Shown piece by piece: positions 1 to 7,865 of a DNA stretch of 64,000 bases; position 1 is the stretch's first letter, and each line of letters begins with the position of its first letter. Origin of the DNA: Saccharopolyspora galaxeae (GTDB lineage: Bacteria; Actinomycetota; Actinomycetes; Mycobacteriales; Pseudonocardiaceae); contig NZ_JADDUE010000014.1 in NCBI RefSeq assembly GCF_016526145.1, positions 62,001-126,000 on the forward strand, given 5' to 3'. The position numbers and the translations under genes were made by a program. The notes beneath the pieces were generated by a model, which saw only the letters and a list, made by a program, of their open reading frames with translations, made no database searches and was not told the DNA's origin.

Positions 1-230
1 CAGCAGCAGGCGACACCGCGGAGTCCGTCGGCGACACGGCTGGACTGCGCACGCAGGACGTCGCGAAGACGCTGCGCGGCCTGCAACGCGCGAGCCGCCC
101 GACGACGGATCAGGACGTGGGGCCGTCCGACGTGGCGGCACCGGACATCCCCGGGCCGGACAGCGCGGTTCGCGACCGCGAAGCGGGGGATCCGACCGCC
201 ACCTCATCAGGAAAGGACGCGAACGCATGA
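1..230 (+). CDS. C-terminal tail of a conservon sensor kinase (CvnA-like), 5' truncated
   Basis: The window opens inside a reading frame that ends with TGA at 228-230, overlapping the ATG of the next gene (ATGA). The visible 75 residues are hydrophilic and probably disordered. They include a DVAKTLRGLQRASR stretch, similar to the Arg-rich tails at the end of CvnA-type sensor histidine kinases. Identity rests mainly on context: the following genes have the fixed conservon order roadblock, DUF742, small GTPase, P450, and the gene before them is normally the nitrate/nitrite-sensor-like membrane kinase. No catalytic domain is visible here. Confidence 0.7.
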   Translation, partial: AAGDTAESVGDTAGLRTQDVAKTLRGLQRASRPTTDQDVGPSDVAAPDIPGPDSAVRDREAGDPTATSSGKDANA

Positions 231-652
231 GCGAGACCGCTCGCCGAGCAGCGCTGCCGGACCGCACCTGGGTGCTCGACGACCTGGTCGAGCACGCCGG
301 GATCCGCGCGGCCATCGCGGTGTCCGGGGACGGGATGCTGCTGGTCAAGAACGCCGCCCTGGACCGGGCCGACGCGGAGCGGTGGGCGGCCGTGAGCGCC
401 CCGCTGCAGTCCTGCGCCCGGCACGGGATGGAACCGCTGGGCTACCCGACCGGTGGTTTCGAGCAGGTGATGGTGCAGCACGCCCGCGGCTTCCAGCTGC
501 TGCAGCCGTTCGGCGAGGAGTCGTACCTGGTGCTGGTCACCGAAGCGGACGCCGACCTGGGCGTGGTGGCCACCGAGATGCAGGCGACCGCTCAGCGGCT
601 CGGGCAGGAGATGGGCACGGCTGCGCGCACCGCCGCCGGGAACCGGCCGTGA
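227..652 (+). CDS. cvnB: Roadblock/LC7 domain protein (conservon protein B)
   Basis: A 141-residue protein with the alpha/beta roadblock/LC7 fold signature: WVLDDLVEHAGIRAAIAVSGDGMLLVKNAALD near the start, then a sheet around GFQLLQPFGEESYLV. In characterised conservons this protein regulates or scaffolds the partner GTPase, acting at the inner face of the membrane with the CvnA kinase. The start overlaps the kinase stop as ATGA and the stop overlaps the next start as GTGA, so translation is probably coupled. Length is normal for the family. Confidence 0.9.
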   Translation: MSETARRAALPDRTWVLDDLVEHAGIRAAIAVSGDGMLLVKNAALDRADAERWAAVSAPLQSCARHGMEPLGYPTGGFEQVMVQHARGFQLLQPFGEESYLVLVTEADADLGVVATEMQATAQRLGQEMGTAARTAAGNRP

Positions 653-1017
653 GTCCAGGCCCGCACAGACGCGAATCCGAGCTGGTGCGCTCGTACGTGC
701 TCACCCGCGGGCGGGCGCGCGCGGACAACCCGGTGGAACCCGCGACGCTGGTGCGGGCCGTATCGCGCGGCACCGTGCCCGAACTCGAACCGGACCGCCG
801 CCGGATCGTGCAGGTCTGCCAGGGCGGGGCGCTGGCGGTGGCGGAGATCGCCGCGCACACCCGGCTGCCGCTGAGCGTCTCGCTCGTGGTGGTCGGGGAT
901 CTGATCGATGACGGCTACCTGGCGCCCGCCGCGGCTTCCCGGCCGTCGGCCACGCCCAGCCCGGACCTGTTGAAGGAGGTGCTGGATGGACTTCGCAACC
1001 TGGACACCTCCGCATGA
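649..1017 (+). CDS. cvnC: DUF742 domain protein (conservon protein C)
   Basis: A 122-residue protein beginning at a GTG that overlaps the preceding stop as GTGA. It has the DUF742 hallmarks: an early VRSYVLTRGRA segment, a central IVQVCQGGALAVAEIAAHT segment resembling a winged helix, and a late segment around residues 85-100 (VVVGDLIDDGYL). The family sits between the roadblock protein and the GTPase in actinobacterial conservons. Its biochemical role is not established; the winged-helix look may serve protein contacts rather than DNA binding. The end overlaps the start of the GTPase gene by 32 nt. Confidence 0.88.
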   Translation: MSPGPHRRESELVRSYVLTRGRARADNPVEPATLVRAVSRGTVPELEPDRRRIVQVCQGGALAVAEIAAHTRLPLSVSLVVVGDLIDDGYLAPAAASRPSATPSPDLLKEVLDGLRNLDTSA

Positions 1018-1609
1018 GTCGGCCTACCTCGCCCCGACCGTGCGCCGCTCGGCGAAGATCCTGATCGTCGGCCCCGCCGGGGTCGGCAAGACCACGTTCG
1101 TCGACACCATGTCGGAGATCGAGCCGCTGCACACCGAGGAATCGCTGACCGCGGCCAGCGAGGGCGTGGACGACCTGCGCGGCACTCCGGCGAAGACGAC
1201 CACGACGGTGGCGCTGGACTTCGGGCGGCGCACGCTCAACGAGCAGCTGGTGCTGTACCTGTTCGGCACGCCGGGGCAGCAACGGTTCAACTACCTGTGG
1301 CGGACTTTGGCGCGCGGCGCGCTGGGCGCGATGGTGCTGGTGGACACCCGGCGGCCGGACGCCTCGTTCGACGTGATGGACCGGGTGGAGCAGCTGGAGG
1401 TGCCGTACGCGATCGCGGTGAACGCCTTCGACACCGCGCCGCGCTACCCGGCCGAGGAGCTGCGCGAGGCGCTGGACCCGCCGCCGGGCACGCCGCTGGG
1501 CGTCTGCGACGCGCGCGACGAGCCGTCCTGCAACCGAATGCTGATCACGCTGGTGGAAAACGTGCTCGCCGGCGCGGGCACGACGAAGGAGCACGGAGTC
1601 TCGGCTTGA
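986..1609 (+). CDS. cvnD: Small GTP/ATP-binding protein of the conservon (CvnD)
   Basis: A 207-residue Ras-like/MglA-like GTPase. The P-loop GPAGVGKT lies at residues 29-36. A switch-II-like LFGTPGQQRF lies near residues 92-101, with the DxxG motif changed to TPGQ as is usual in this family. NAFD near residue 150 corresponds to the NKxD specificity motif. In conservons it is the G-protein-like output component paired with the roadblock protein. The start is internal to the DUF742 frame, and the stop overlaps the TTG start of the first P450 (TTGA), so all conservon genes are translationally chained. Confidence 0.92.
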   Translation: MDFATWTPPHESAYLAPTVRRSAKILIVGPAGVGKTTFVDTMSEIEPLHTEESLTAASEGVDDLRGTPAKTTTTVALDFGRRTLNEQLVLYLFGTPGQQRFNYLWRTLARGALGAMVLVDTRRPDASFDVMDRVEQLEVPYAIAVNAFDTAPRYPAEELREALDPPPGTPLGVCDARDEPSCNRMLITLVENVLAGAGTTKEHGVSA

Positions 1610-2847
1610 CCACTCATCTCGACACCGAGCGCATCCCGCTGTACGGCGAGGACTTCACCGGGAACCCGGACCGGGTCTATTCGCAGCTGCGCTCGCGCGG
1701 CCCGATCGTGCCGGTGGAGCTCGCCCCGGACGTGCCCGCGATGCTGGTGGTGGACTACGACACGGCGCTGCAGGTGCTGCGCAGTCCGCACGTGTTCGTG
1801 AAGGACTCGCGCCGCTGGCAGGCCACCGCGCCTGCGGACGCGCCGGTGCTGCCGATGATGTCGTGGCGGCCGAACACCTTGTTCGCCGACGGGGAGCAGC
1901 ACGCGCGGCTGCGCCCGCCGGTGGCCAACAGCCTCGACCTGGTCAAGCCCGCGCAGCTGCGGCGGTACGTGCGCAGCAGCGCGGCCGGGCTGATCCGCGG
2001 GTTCACCGGCCGCGGGCACGCCGACCTGCTCGGCGAGTTCGCCGCGCAGCTGCCGATGCTGGTGCTGCAGCAGATGTTCGGCTGCCCGGCGGAGATCTCG
2101 CAGGCGATGGTCGCCGCGATCGCCGCGCTCTGGGACGGCACCGACCCGCAGCTGGCCAACCAGTACCTGGAGGCCAGCGTCACCGACCTGGTCGAGTACA
2201 AGCGCGCCAACCCGGGCGACGACATCGCCACCCGGCTGATCGAGCACCCGCACGGCCTCGACGACGAGGAGCTGCTGCACCAGCTGATCATCATGATGGG
2301 CGCCGGTGCGGAGCCGCTGGGCAACTGGATCGCCAACGCGCTGTACCTGCTGCTGACCGAGCACCGGGTGGCCGACGCGGTGGCCACCGGCAGCGTCGCG
2401 CTCGACGAAGCGCTCGACGACGTGCTGTGGCGCTACACGCCGCTGGCGAACTACGCGATCACCTACCCGCGGCACCCGGTGCACCTGGGCCGGGTGCTGC
2501 TGCCCGCGGACCAGCCGGTGGTGATCTCGATGGCGGCGATCAACACCGACCCGGCGCTGCACCCGACCGGGCAAGTTCCCGCGGGCAACCGCGCGCACCT
2601 GGCGTTCAGCGCGGGCGCGCACAGCTGCCCGGCGAGCAGGCCCGCGCGGTTGATCGCGACCGTGGCGTTGGAGACGCTGCTGGACTACGTTCCCGAGGTC
2701 GAGTTGGATGATCAGCAACCGCTGCGGTGGCGTCCGGGTCCGTTCCACCGGGCGCTGACCGCCCTGCCGGTGCGCTTCCCCGCCGTGGCAACGCTCGCCG
2801 AACCCGCCCCAGGAGGACCCGCATGTCCACATCAGGATGCCCGCTGA
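1606..2847 (+). CDS. CYP157-type cytochrome P450 lacking ExxR (conservon protein E)
   Basis: A 413-residue P450 starting at a TTG that overlaps the GTPase stop. The heme-ligand loop is present (FSAGAHSCPA, Cys341). The K-helix ExxR is absent: the aligned position reads DVLW (residues 272-275). The I-helix oxygen-activation motif is also unusual (GAGAEPLGN, with Pro where Thr is expected). Absence of ExxR is a known property of the CYP157 family, whose genes lie in Streptomyces conservons next to CYP154 genes, exactly as here. The substrate is unknown. The end overlaps the next P450 by 25 nt. Confidence 0.9.
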   Translation: MTTHLDTERIPLYGEDFTGNPDRVYSQLRSRGPIVPVELAPDVPAMLVVDYDTALQVLRSPHVFVKDSRRWQATAPADAPVLPMMSWRPNTLFADGEQHARLRPPVANSLDLVKPAQLRRYVRSSAAGLIRGFTGRGHADLLGEFAAQLPMLVLQQMFGCPAEISQAMVAAIAALWDGTDPQLANQYLEASVTDLVEYKRANPGDDIATRLIEHPHGLDDEELLHQLIIMMGAGAEPLGNWIANALYLLLTEHRVADAVATGSVALDEALDDVLWRYTPLANYAITYPRHPVHLGRVLLPADQPVVISMAAINTDPALHPTGQVPAGNRAHLAFSAGAHSCPASRPARLIATVALETLLDYVPEVELDDQQPLRWRPGPFHRALTALPVRFPAVATLAEPAPGGPACPHQDAR

Positions 2848-4040
2848 CCCCGCTCGACCCGTCCGGCGCCGACGTGCACGGCGAAGCGCACCGGCTGCGC
2901 GAGCACGGCTCGGCCGCGCAGGTGACCTTGCCGGGCGAGGTCCCGGCGTGGGTGGTCACCGAGCACGGCAGGCTGCGCGGGCTGCTGGCGGACGAGCGGG
3001 TGTCGAAGGATCCGCGGCAGCACTGGCCCGCGTGGATCCGCGGCGAGATCCCCGGTGACTGGCCGCTGATCTCGTGGGTCGGCGTGGACAACATGTTCAC
3101 CGCCTACGGCCCGGATCACGCGCGGCTGCGCGGGCTGGTCTCGCGCGCGTTCACACCGCGCCGGGTCGAGGCGCTGCGCCCGCGCATCACCGAGATCACC
3201 GGCGAGCTGCTGGACGCGCTGGCCGGGGAGTCCGAAGTGGACTTGCGCGCGGCGTTCACCTATCCGCTGCCGATCGCGGTGATCACCGAGCTGTTCGGCG
3301 TTCCCGAGCAGATGCGCGCGGGCCTGCGGCACATCGTGGACGAGGTGTTCCGCACCTCCGCCACTCCGGAGGAGACCGCGGCCACCGCGCAGGAGATGGC
3401 GCAGTTCCTCGCCGACCTGATCGAGCACAAGCGCCACCACCCGGCCGACGACCTCACCAGCGGGCTGCTGGCGGCGCGCGACGAGCAGGAGAACCGGCTC
3501 AGCGAACGGGAATTGGCCGACACGCTGATCCTGATGATCGGCGCCGGGCACGAGACGACGGTGAACCTGCTGGGCCAGGCGGTGGTCGCGCTGACCACCC
3601 ACCCCGAGCAGCTCGCGATGCTCCGCAACGGCGAAGTGTCCTGGGACGACGTCGTCGAGGAAACGCTGCGCTGGGAGCCCGCGCTGGCGAACGTGCCGCT
3701 GCGCTTCGCCACCACCGACATCCCGCTGCCGGACGGCACGGTGATCGCCGAGGGCGACGCGATCCTGGCGTCCTACGCCGCAGGCAACCGCGACCCCGGG
3801 CGCTACGCCGAACCCGACGAGTTCGACGCGCGCCGCGGCGCACGGGACCACTTGGCGTTCGGGCACGGCCCGCACTTCTGCCTCGGCGCGGCGCTGGCGC
3901 GGCTGGAGGCGCACATCGCGCTGCCCGCGTTGTTCGAGCGGTTCCCGAAGCTGGAGCTGGCGGTGTCCGCGGGCGAGCTGCCGCCGACCGAGTCGTTCAT
4001 CTCCAACGGCTACCAGCAGCTGCCGGTGCGGCTCGGCTGA
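2823..4040 (+). CDS. Cytochrome P450, CYP154-like
   Basis: A 405-residue soluble P450 with all canonical motifs: I-helix IGAGHETT near residue 240, ExxR as ETLR at residues 280-283, and heme loop AFGHGPHFCLG with ligand Cys353. The ATG start is preceded by AGGAGG about 5 nt upstream, inside the end of the CYP157-like gene. The adjacency of an ExxR-less P450 and a canonical P450 matches the CYP157/CYP154 pairs of Streptomyces conservons. Some CYP154 proteins hydroxylate steroids or polyketides; the substrate here cannot be read from sequence. It needs ferredoxin/reductase partners that are not encoded nearby. Confidence 0.93.
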   Translation: MSTSGCPLTPLDPSGADVHGEAHRLREHGSAAQVTLPGEVPAWVVTEHGRLRGLLADERVSKDPRQHWPAWIRGEIPGDWPLISWVGVDNMFTAYGPDHARLRGLVSRAFTPRRVEALRPRITEITGELLDALAGESEVDLRAAFTYPLPIAVITELFGVPEQMRAGLRHIVDEVFRTSATPEETAATAQEMAQFLADLIEHKRHHPADDLTSGLLAARDEQENRLSERELADTLILMIGAGHETTVNLLGQAVVALTTHPEQLAMLRNGEVSWDDVVEETLRWEPALANVPLRFATTDIPLPDGTVIAEGDAILASYAAGNRDPGRYAEPDEFDARRGARDHLAFGHGPHFCLGAALARLEAHIALPALFERFPKLELAVSAGELPPTESFISNGYQQLPVRLG

Positions 4041-4110
4041 GCCAACCGCGCCCACAGCGGCTTCTGGGCCTTGTCCTGTCAGCGGCGGAGTCGCTGATCA
4101 GCGGTCATCC

Positions 4111-4241
4111 AAGCAACCGGCACCGCCGCGGGTTCTCAGCGGCGTCCTCACGAGGACAGCGGTTTCGCCGCGTAGCGAGCTACGTAAGAAATCGATCGAG
4201 GGCGCCGCTGAGGTTCCGCTACCGGCCGCGCAAAATGATCT
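4111..4241. repeat. Structured intergenic repeat, copy A
   Basis: This 131-nt stretch between convergent genes is homologous to 13520-13661. Shared blocks in order include GCAAC, GGGTTCTCAG, CGAGGACAGC, GTAGNG-NGCTAC, GAGGTTCCGCTACC and CGCAAAA. An outer stem pairs CTCAGCGGCG (4135-4144) with CGCCGCTGAG (4203-4212). Inside it are hairpins GTCCT-CACG-AGGAC (4144-4157) and GTAGC-GA-GCTAC. In the other copy the outer stem sequence differs but still pairs, which argues for a conserved fold rather than a protein. It could be a structured RNA element, a REP-like sequence or a small non-autonomous element. Confidence 0.7.
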
Positions 4242-4262
4242 GCAGCAGTACCTTGCCGCGGC

Positions 4263-5009
4263 TTACCTGACCTGTTCCGTCGGGCGCACCAGGATTTCGT
4301 TGATCGCGGTGCGCCGCGGGCGGGTGGCCATGTAGGCGATCGCGTCGGCGATGTCTTCGGACTGGATCACGCCGAGTTCGGAGGCGGTCCTGGCGTTCGG
4401 CGCGGTGTCGTCCTCGCTGGTGGTCAGCTCGGTTTCGACGAGGCCCGGTTCGACCAGGCCGACTCGGACGTGGTGCTCGGCGAGTTCCTGGCGCAGGCCC
4501 TCGGAGAAGGCGCCGACCGCGTGCTTGCTGGCGGCGTAGACGTTGCTGTCCGGTGCGGGCATCTTGCGCCCGGCCACGGAGCTGACGGTGATGACGTCGG
4601 CGATGCCGCGGGATCCTCGCGCGGCGGCGGTCAGGTGCGGCAGTGCGGCGTGGGTCGCGGAGAGCACTCCGTTGACGTTGATGTCGACCATCTTGCGCCA
4701 TTCGCTCAGGTCGGCTTCCCGCGCCGGCGCCCACTTGCCGTAGCCGGCGTTGTTGATCAGCACGCCGATGCCGCCGAGTTCGTCGGCCGCGCGGTCGATC
4801 GCGGAGCGCACCGCTTCGGCATCGGTGACGTCCACCTCGTAGGCGTGCGCGTCGCCGATCTCCTTGGCGAGCGCTTCCAGCCGGTCGCGGCGGCGCGCGA
4901 ACAACGCGACCGTGGCGCCTTCGGCGGCCAGCGCGCGGGCGGTCGCCTCCCCGATCCCGCTCGACGCGCCGGTGACGACTGCAGTGGTCCCGTCCAGCTT
5001 TCCGGTCAT
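4263..5009 (-). CDS. Short-chain dehydrogenase/reductase (SDR)
   Basis: A 248-residue classical SDR. The cofactor motif TGASSGIG lies at residues 13-20, NNAG near residue 88, a Ser at the SSVAG strand, and the catalytic YAASK near residue 160. The ARRRDRLE segment after beta-2 favours NADP. This SDR subfamily acts on small alcohols, hydroxy acids or beta-keto compounds; the substrate is unknown. The ATG start is chosen for its GGAG ribosome site and for alignment with the first beta strand; the frame stays open further upstream but that part does not look coding. It is divergent from the phosphatase gene. Confidence 0.88.
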   Translation of the reverse strand: MTGKLDGTTAVVTGASSGIGEATARALAAEGATVALFARRRDRLEALAKEIGDAHAYEVDVTDAEAVRSAIDRAADELGGIGVLINNAGYGKWAPAREADLSEWRKMVDINVNGVLSATHAALPHLTAAARGSRGIADVITVSSVAGRKMPAPDSNVYAASKHAVGAFSEGLRQELAEHHVRVGLVEPGLVETELTTSEDDTAPNARTASELGVIQSEDIADAIAYMATRPRRTAINEILVRPTEQVR

Positions 5010-5175
5010 CAGCTGCTCCGTTTCCTCGCGCGGGTCCCCTTTGGACGCTTCGGCAGGGTTGGCCTCTTCGGTGGGTTTTCCGGTCGCACCGGCGGGGAAA
5101 CGCCGGTGCGCAGTGAACCCGTCCGGTCCACTACTACCCTTCCGCCCAGGCTTGCGACTGCGGAAGGCGAGGGCG

Positions 5176-5661
5176 ATGTATCGCACGTTGTTGGTGTGCC
5201 GACATGCGAAGGCCGCGGCTGGGGATGACGACTTCGACCGTCCTCTGGAGCCGCGCGGCGAACGCGACGCGGCGGCGGCCGGGCGCTGGCTGGCCGGGCA
5301 GGGCTTCGGCATCGACCGCGCGCTGTGCTCACCCGCGTTGCGTGCCCGGCGAACGTGGGAGCTGGCCGGGGCGGAACTGGTCGACGCGGAAGCGGGCGCG
5401 GTCGAAACCGTGCACGACGACCGGATTTACGAGGCGACCGCCGGTGAGCTGATCGCGGTGCTCAACGAACTCCCCGGCTCCGTCGGCACCGCAGCCCTCA
5501 TCGGCCACAACCCGGGCTTGGAAGACGTCGTCTCGGTGCTCACCGGCCGACCGTGCCGGTTGAAGACGGCCGCGGTTGCCGTGCTCACCGGCCCCGGCGA
5601 CTGGACCGCGGCCGAACCAGGCTGGGCGCAGCTGCGCGAAATCACCGAACCGCGCGGCTGA
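5176..5661 (+). CDS. Histidine phosphatase, SixA type
   Basis: A 161-residue histidine phosphatase superfamily protein. The phospho-accepting RHA motif is at residues 9-11, followed by the AGDDDFDRPLEPRGERDA segment typical of SixA proteins. The second catalytic His lies in LIGHNPGLED. SixA enzymes remove phosphate from histidine phosphotransfer proteins, and related actinobacterial enzymes act on small phosphate esters; the target is not known. The ATG was chosen because it directly precedes the first beta strand; the open frame upstream runs antisense into the divergent SDR gene and is not coding. Confidence 0.88.
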   Translation: MYRTLLVCRHAKAAAGDDDFDRPLEPRGERDAAAAGRWLAGQGFGIDRALCSPALRARRTWELAGAELVDAEAGAVETVHDDRIYEATAGELIAVLNELPGSVGTAALIGHNPGLEDVVSVLTGRPCRLKTAAVAVLTGPGDWTAAEPGWAQLREITEPRG

Positions 5662-5738
5662 CGCGCTATCTCGCCCGCGAGTTCCCGGCGCCGACGCGGC
5701 GAGTTCCTATGTGGACGGTGTCAGCGCACCATCGAAAA

Positions 5739-5768
5739 GCCCGCTGAACTGAGCGCAGTTCAGCGGGC
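5739..5768 (-). terminator. Rho-independent terminator, 13-bp perfect stem
   Basis: GCCCGCTGAACTG (5739-5751) pairs perfectly with 5756-5768 around an AGCG loop. Read on the minus strand the hairpin is followed by TTTT (AAAA at 5735-5738 on the plus strand), so it fits the end of the I36-like gene. It may also stop transcripts of the SixA gene from the other side. Confidence 0.88.
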
Positions 5769-5878
5769 TATCGCCGATCTTGCGGTTGATTTCGATACAG
5801 CGCGGACGACTGCGGCGCACGACCGAGCGACCAACGCTGGACGCGACAGCCCCCCCAGCCTGCCGGTCCCCCGAACCG

Positions 5879-6478
5879 CTATGCCTCGCAGAGCCAAACG
5901 TGATCGGCCGTGTCCGAGCCCCCGCCCAGGTGCGGAGTCGAGTACGGCGCCGGGCCGTAGTAAACGTGGTCCCAGCCACCGCCGTTCCTGCTGCCGGCCC
6001 ACGCATACGTGCCCGCGGTCTGGTTGTTGTGCAAGCTGGTCGCTTTGTCCAGGAAGTCGTAGTCGGAGTTGTTCAGGTCGTAGTCGCCGCACTTCCAGAA
6101 CGAGATGGTCCCACCGTGCCCGGACGGCGGCTCGTAGTCGGCATCCGCGTACATGCAGAAGCTGCCGCCTCCGCAGTTCGGCGCGCCGGCTGCCTTCGGC
6201 GCTCCGGGAACGTCGAACGTCCGGGTCACCCCCTCCGGGAAGCTGATCTGGTTGAAACCGGTCTGCGTCGCACGCGGAATTCCTGCCAACCTGCGATCGA
6301 TGTCGGCCTGCAACGCGGCGGCTTGCCGTTCGCTGACACCCGCCGCCCTGGCTTGCTCGGCGAACGGCCGCACCTCTGAGGCGTTGGCGCTGCCCACCAT
6401 CCCGACCGCCAGTGCTGCGACGGCCGCGGTTCCTCCGACTGCTCTGATCAACGACGCGCCGCTGGATCGCTTTCGCAC
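5879..6478 (-). CDS. Secreted peptidase inhibitor I36-like protein
   Basis: A 199-residue exported protein. The N-terminus MRKRSSG is followed by a hydrophobic stretch (TAAVAALAVGMVGS) and an ANA-type signal peptidase site near residue 34. A short helical region (ERQAAALQADIDRRLAG) follows, then a Cys-containing core with NCGGGSFCMYADADY and FWKCGDYDLNNSDYDFLDKA. This pattern belongs to the I36/SMI family of Streptomyces metalloprotease inhibitors. Whether inhibition is retained is unknown. The gene is divergent from a LysR regulator 158 nt away, which may control it, and ends at the strong hairpin at 5739-5768. Confidence 0.82.
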   Translation of the reverse strand: MRKRSSGASLIRAVGGTAAVAALAVGMVGSANASEVRPFAEQARAAGVSERQAAALQADIDRRLAGIPRATQTGFNQISFPEGVTRTFDVPGAPKAAGAPNCGGGSFCMYADADYEPPSGHGGTISFWKCGDYDLNNSDYDFLDKATSLHNNQTAGTYAWAGSRNGGGWDHVYYGPAPYSTPHLGGGSDTADHVWLCEA

Positions 6479-6636
6479 GCTTTACCTCCGCTTCTTCCGG
6501 GACAGCGGGCCCGGCGAACACCGCAGATGCCCGCGAATCTCGGTTTCATATCTTTCGTCGCTTTCGCCTGAAACGTTAGAGCGGTCCAGGCAGCGTGGGA
6601 AACAGTTGGTGTCGATCAGCGGCATGGCCGCCATCG

Positions 6637-7557
6637 ATGAAGGTCTTCCGAGTGGTGCTGCACAACGTCGACTTGAACCTGCTTCTTGCATTGGACGCAC
6701 TTCTCACCGAACGGCACGTGACGCGCGCGGCGGAACGCAACATGGTCGGTCAAGCCGCGATGAGCGCATCGCTCGCCCGGCTGCGCAAGCATTTCGGCGA
6801 CGTCCTTCTGGTGAAGGAGCGAAACCGTCTGGTGCTGACGCCCTTGGCCGAGTCACTGGTCGCCCCGGCACGCGAGGCGATCGCGGCAGCCGAGGCGACC
6901 ATGGCCGTCAGCGAACCGTTCGACCCCACCACCGACCACCGCACCTTCCGCGTCATCGCCAGCGACTACGCCATATTCGTGCTGCTCAAGTCATTATTGG
7001 CCGAATTCGCCGCGCACACGCCGCGGATTCACCTCAATCTGCTGCCGATACCGGACGACTACCTCGATCAACTAAGACGCGGCCAAGTGGACCTCCTGAT
7101 CGCCCCGACCGCGTTCACCGGCCCGAACTTCCCCTTTCCGCACGAGGTTCTGTTCGAAGACGGTTTCGTGCTCGCGGCCGACCGCGACAACCCCGACATC
7201 GGCCGGTCGGTTTCACCGGAGGAATTCGCGCGCCTGCCCTCCGTCGCTTTCGGCGGTGGTCCGCTGCGCTCCTTGATCGAAGTCCAATTGGACGAACTGG
7301 GCGTGCAGCGCAACGTCGAGATCTTCACGCAGAGCTGGGTGATCAACCCGTTCCTGCTTAAAGGCACCCGACTGGTCAGCATCGTGCACGAGCGGCTGGC
7401 ACGGCCGATCGCCAACCGGATGGGCCTGCGGTTGTTGCCCCCGCCCGCGCCGCTCCGGCCGATCATCGAGGCCATGTACTGGCATTCCCGGAACACGAAC
7501 GACTCCGCCCACCGCTGGCTGCGAACGCAGATCGCGGATGCCGCGTCCCGCATGTGA
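6637..7557 (+). CDS. LysR-family transcriptional regulator
   Basis: A 306-residue LysR protein. The N-terminal winged HTH reads NVDLNLLLALDALLTERHVTRAAERN with the usual QAAMSASLARLRKHFGDVLLVKE recognition region. The effector domain covers roughly residues 95-300. The DLNLL opening is typical of the NodD/NahR-like branch. ATG at 6637 has no good ribosome site. GTG at 6652 lies 8 nt after AAGG and would give a protein five residues shorter; it is a reasonable alternative. The divergent I36-like gene is the most obvious target, by the usual LysR arrangement. This is inference. Confidence 0.88.
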   Translation: MKVFRVVLHNVDLNLLLALDALLTERHVTRAAERNMVGQAAMSASLARLRKHFGDVLLVKERNRLVLTPLAESLVAPAREAIAAAEATMAVSEPFDPTTDHRTFRVIASDYAIFVLLKSLLAEFAAHTPRIHLNLLPIPDDYLDQLRRGQVDLLIAPTAFTGPNFPFPHEVLFEDGFVLAADRDNPDIGRSVSPEEFARLPSVAFGGGPLRSLIEVQLDELGVQRNVEIFTQSWVINPFLLKGTRLVSIVHERLARPIANRMGLRLLPPPAPLRPIIEAMYWHSRNTNDSAHRWLRTQIADAASRM

Positions 7558-7865
7558 GAACCGGTTCAGCAGCTGAAGAACCGGTAGGCGACGAGTGCAG
7601 GCAGCGAGGCAGAGCACCAGGACCACGCCCGCGGACGCGGCGCAGGCGATCGGACGGCTGCGCCGGTCGCTTCGTTGCCGGTCGGTCATGTCGTGGCTCG
7701 TTCGCACCTTCTCGCGATCGAGTCCGGTCCGGACCGTCAGGAGGGCGATTCCCGCATGGTTTTCTTCGCCGATTCCAGGTTGTCCTGGTAGTCGGCGGCG
7801 TACTCCTGGGCGTCCGCGCCGCGCCGATCTTGCGCCGTCAGGAACCCAAAGTAGTACTTGCGATT
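7558..7865. other. 308-nt gap with an in-frame coding-like tail after the MFS stop
   Basis: No complete gene is visible. On the minus strand, immediately after the TGA of the MFS gene (7866-7868), the same frame stays open for 42 codons (7740-7865) and then stops at 7737-7739. The 42 codons have high GC3 and a protein-like composition (KYYFGFLTAQDRRGADAQE, then YQDNLESAKKTMRESPS) but contain no ATG, GTG or TTG near the beginning. It may be a readthrough extension, a nonsense-truncated tail of the transporter, or a small gene that lost its start. Further on, a minus-strand frame from 7689 encodes a hydrophobic lipobox-like segment but runs antisense into the LysR gene. Confidence 0.45.

Noticed and set aside
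701-1594. Long open frames antisense to the conservon genes and to most large genes in the window
   Set aside because: High-GC coding sequence keeps antisense and offset frames open. The frames lack family features, show Arg/Ala/Gly-rich composition, and lie entirely over well-supported genes.
7558-7689. Minus-strand frame from 7689 with a hydrophobic segment and LAAC lipobox
   Set aside because: It has the look of a lipoprotein signal but no mature domain, and then continues antisense through the LysR gene. Not enough support for a gene call.
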